Assembly: GCA_050948865.1 (NCBI GenBank) | Contig: JBMNEQ010000001.1 | Location: 186,001-250,000 of the forward strand | Direction: 5' to 3' | DNA: 64,000 bases | DNA from: SKGN01 sp050948865 | GTDB taxonomy: Bacteria; Bacillota_I; Bacilli_A; RF39; UBA660 | Shown here: piece after piece, positions 63,777-64,000 of the stretch | How positions within the stretch are numbered: position 1 is the first letter of the stretch | Layout: the number at the start of each line of letters is the position of its first letter | Translations under genes and position numbers: made by a program | The notes under the pieces: model-generated | What the model was told of the DNA's origin: nothing | The model's input: only the letters and a program-made list of their open reading frames with translations | The model's database searches: none

Positions 63777-63814
63777 CAAAAAAAGATCTATAAGTTATTA
63801 TAGATTTTTTTTAT
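63777..63814 (+). terminator. Terminator after tuf
   Basis: ATCTATAA-GTTA-TTATAGAT with a T-run: end of the str operon. Confidence 0.85.
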
Positions 63815-63853
63815 AAGAAAATAATAACTTTAATTTTGAATTTATTAAGGTTT

Positions 63854-63888
63854 ACTTGTGTTTTTAAAAAAAGAATTGTAGAATACTT
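63854..63888 (+). promoter_or_regulatory. Promoter candidate for the last gene
   Basis: TTGTGT, a 17-bp spacer, TAGAAT, about 20 bp before the start codon at 63904. Confidence 0.5.
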
Positions 63889-63903
63889 TAAGGAAGTGAA
63901 AAA

Positions 63904-64000
63904 ATGAAAAAAAAAGGAATCATAACATGGGTTGTTTGCACGTTTATTGTATTAGTATTTAGTATTTTAATATCTAATATGGGTGCTTTATCTAAAAAAG
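63904..64000 (+). CDS. Start of an unidentified membrane or secreted protein (cut by window edge)
   Basis: Only 32 residues are visible: MKKKGI, then a hydrophobic stretch to about residue 25 and SNMGALSKK. It looks like a signal peptide or membrane anchor. An AAGGAAG site lies 7 nt upstream. Too little is present to name it. Confidence 0.6.
   Translation, partial: MKKKGIITWVVCTFIVLVFSILISNMGALSKK

Noticed and set aside
1..64000. Mollicute genetic code (TGA = Trp)
   Set aside because: rsmI, noc, dnaX and sigH end in TGA at the expected family length and all Trp codons seen are TGG.

Overview
The window comes from the replication-origin region of a very AT-rich, endospore-forming bacterium of the Bacillota, most like a deep-branching Bacilli lineage. 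TGA is a normal stop codon and Trp is TGG, so this is not a code-4 mollicute. The sporulation genes spoVT, bofA, yabG, yabP, yabQ, spoVG and sigH sit in roughly the Bacillus gene order. A Noc-type ParB paralogue, a T-box in front of metG and the rplJ leader also fit Bacillota. RpoB carries Asn at the rifampicin-contact His position, as reported for mollicutes. No rRNA, tRNA or CRISPR array was seen.

Layout. 1-8804 (minus strand, except a class A PBP gene): argS (cut by the window edge), noc, rsmG, mnmG, dnaN, dnaA. 8805-9230: oriC-like gap rich in TTATTAACA boxes. 9231-18102 (plus): rnpA, yidC, jag, mnmE, recF, gyrB, gyrA. Compared with the Bacillus order, the block mnmE-jag-yidC-rnpA-ori-dnaA-dnaN is inverted in place, and rpmH and the S4-domain gene yaaA are missing. 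18103-20720: a gene-free repeat array. 20766-22498: an IS1202/ISNCY-type insertion sequence with a long target duplication. 22531-32406: SRP RNA, tadA, dnaX, ybaB, recR, bofA, holB, yaaT, rsmI, pth, mfd. 32470-34008: spoVT, interrupted by an end-less internal fragment of the same IS. 34085-42234: T-box-metG, tatD, a 3D-domain gene, rsmA, yabG, veg, spoVG, yabP, yabQ, divIC, rlmB, sigH. 42323-52679: secE-nusG-rplKAJL-rpoBC. 52757-59332: CaCA exchanger, secG, rnr, capA-like, smpB, tmRNA, fic. 59530-63776: the str operon rpsL-rpsG-fusA-tuf, then the start of one more gene.

The most striking feature is the array after gyrA. It holds eleven regularly spaced units, each with a parS-like site (TGTTCCACGTGAAACA, the ParB/Spo0J site) followed 10-11 bp later by ATTTCCCGGGAAAT, the Noc-binding sequence (NBS) known from Bacillus subtilis. 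Units recur every ~172 bp or ~334 bp; the long ones also carry a decayed copy of the gyrA 3' end. The only ParB-family gene in the window encodes Noc by its specificity residues and C-terminus. It lacks the usual N-terminal membrane helix and has a long acidic insert. The locus therefore looks like a combined centromere and nucleoid-occlusion loading station, an arrangement I do not know from the literature.

Other points of note: rsmG needs a -1 frameshift at an A AAA AAG heptamer to reach its conserved C-terminus; DnaA has Asn at the position of E. coli Asp433, matching an altered origin box; and sporulation-sigma promoter candidates lie before spoVT (sigma-G) and yabP (sigma-E).
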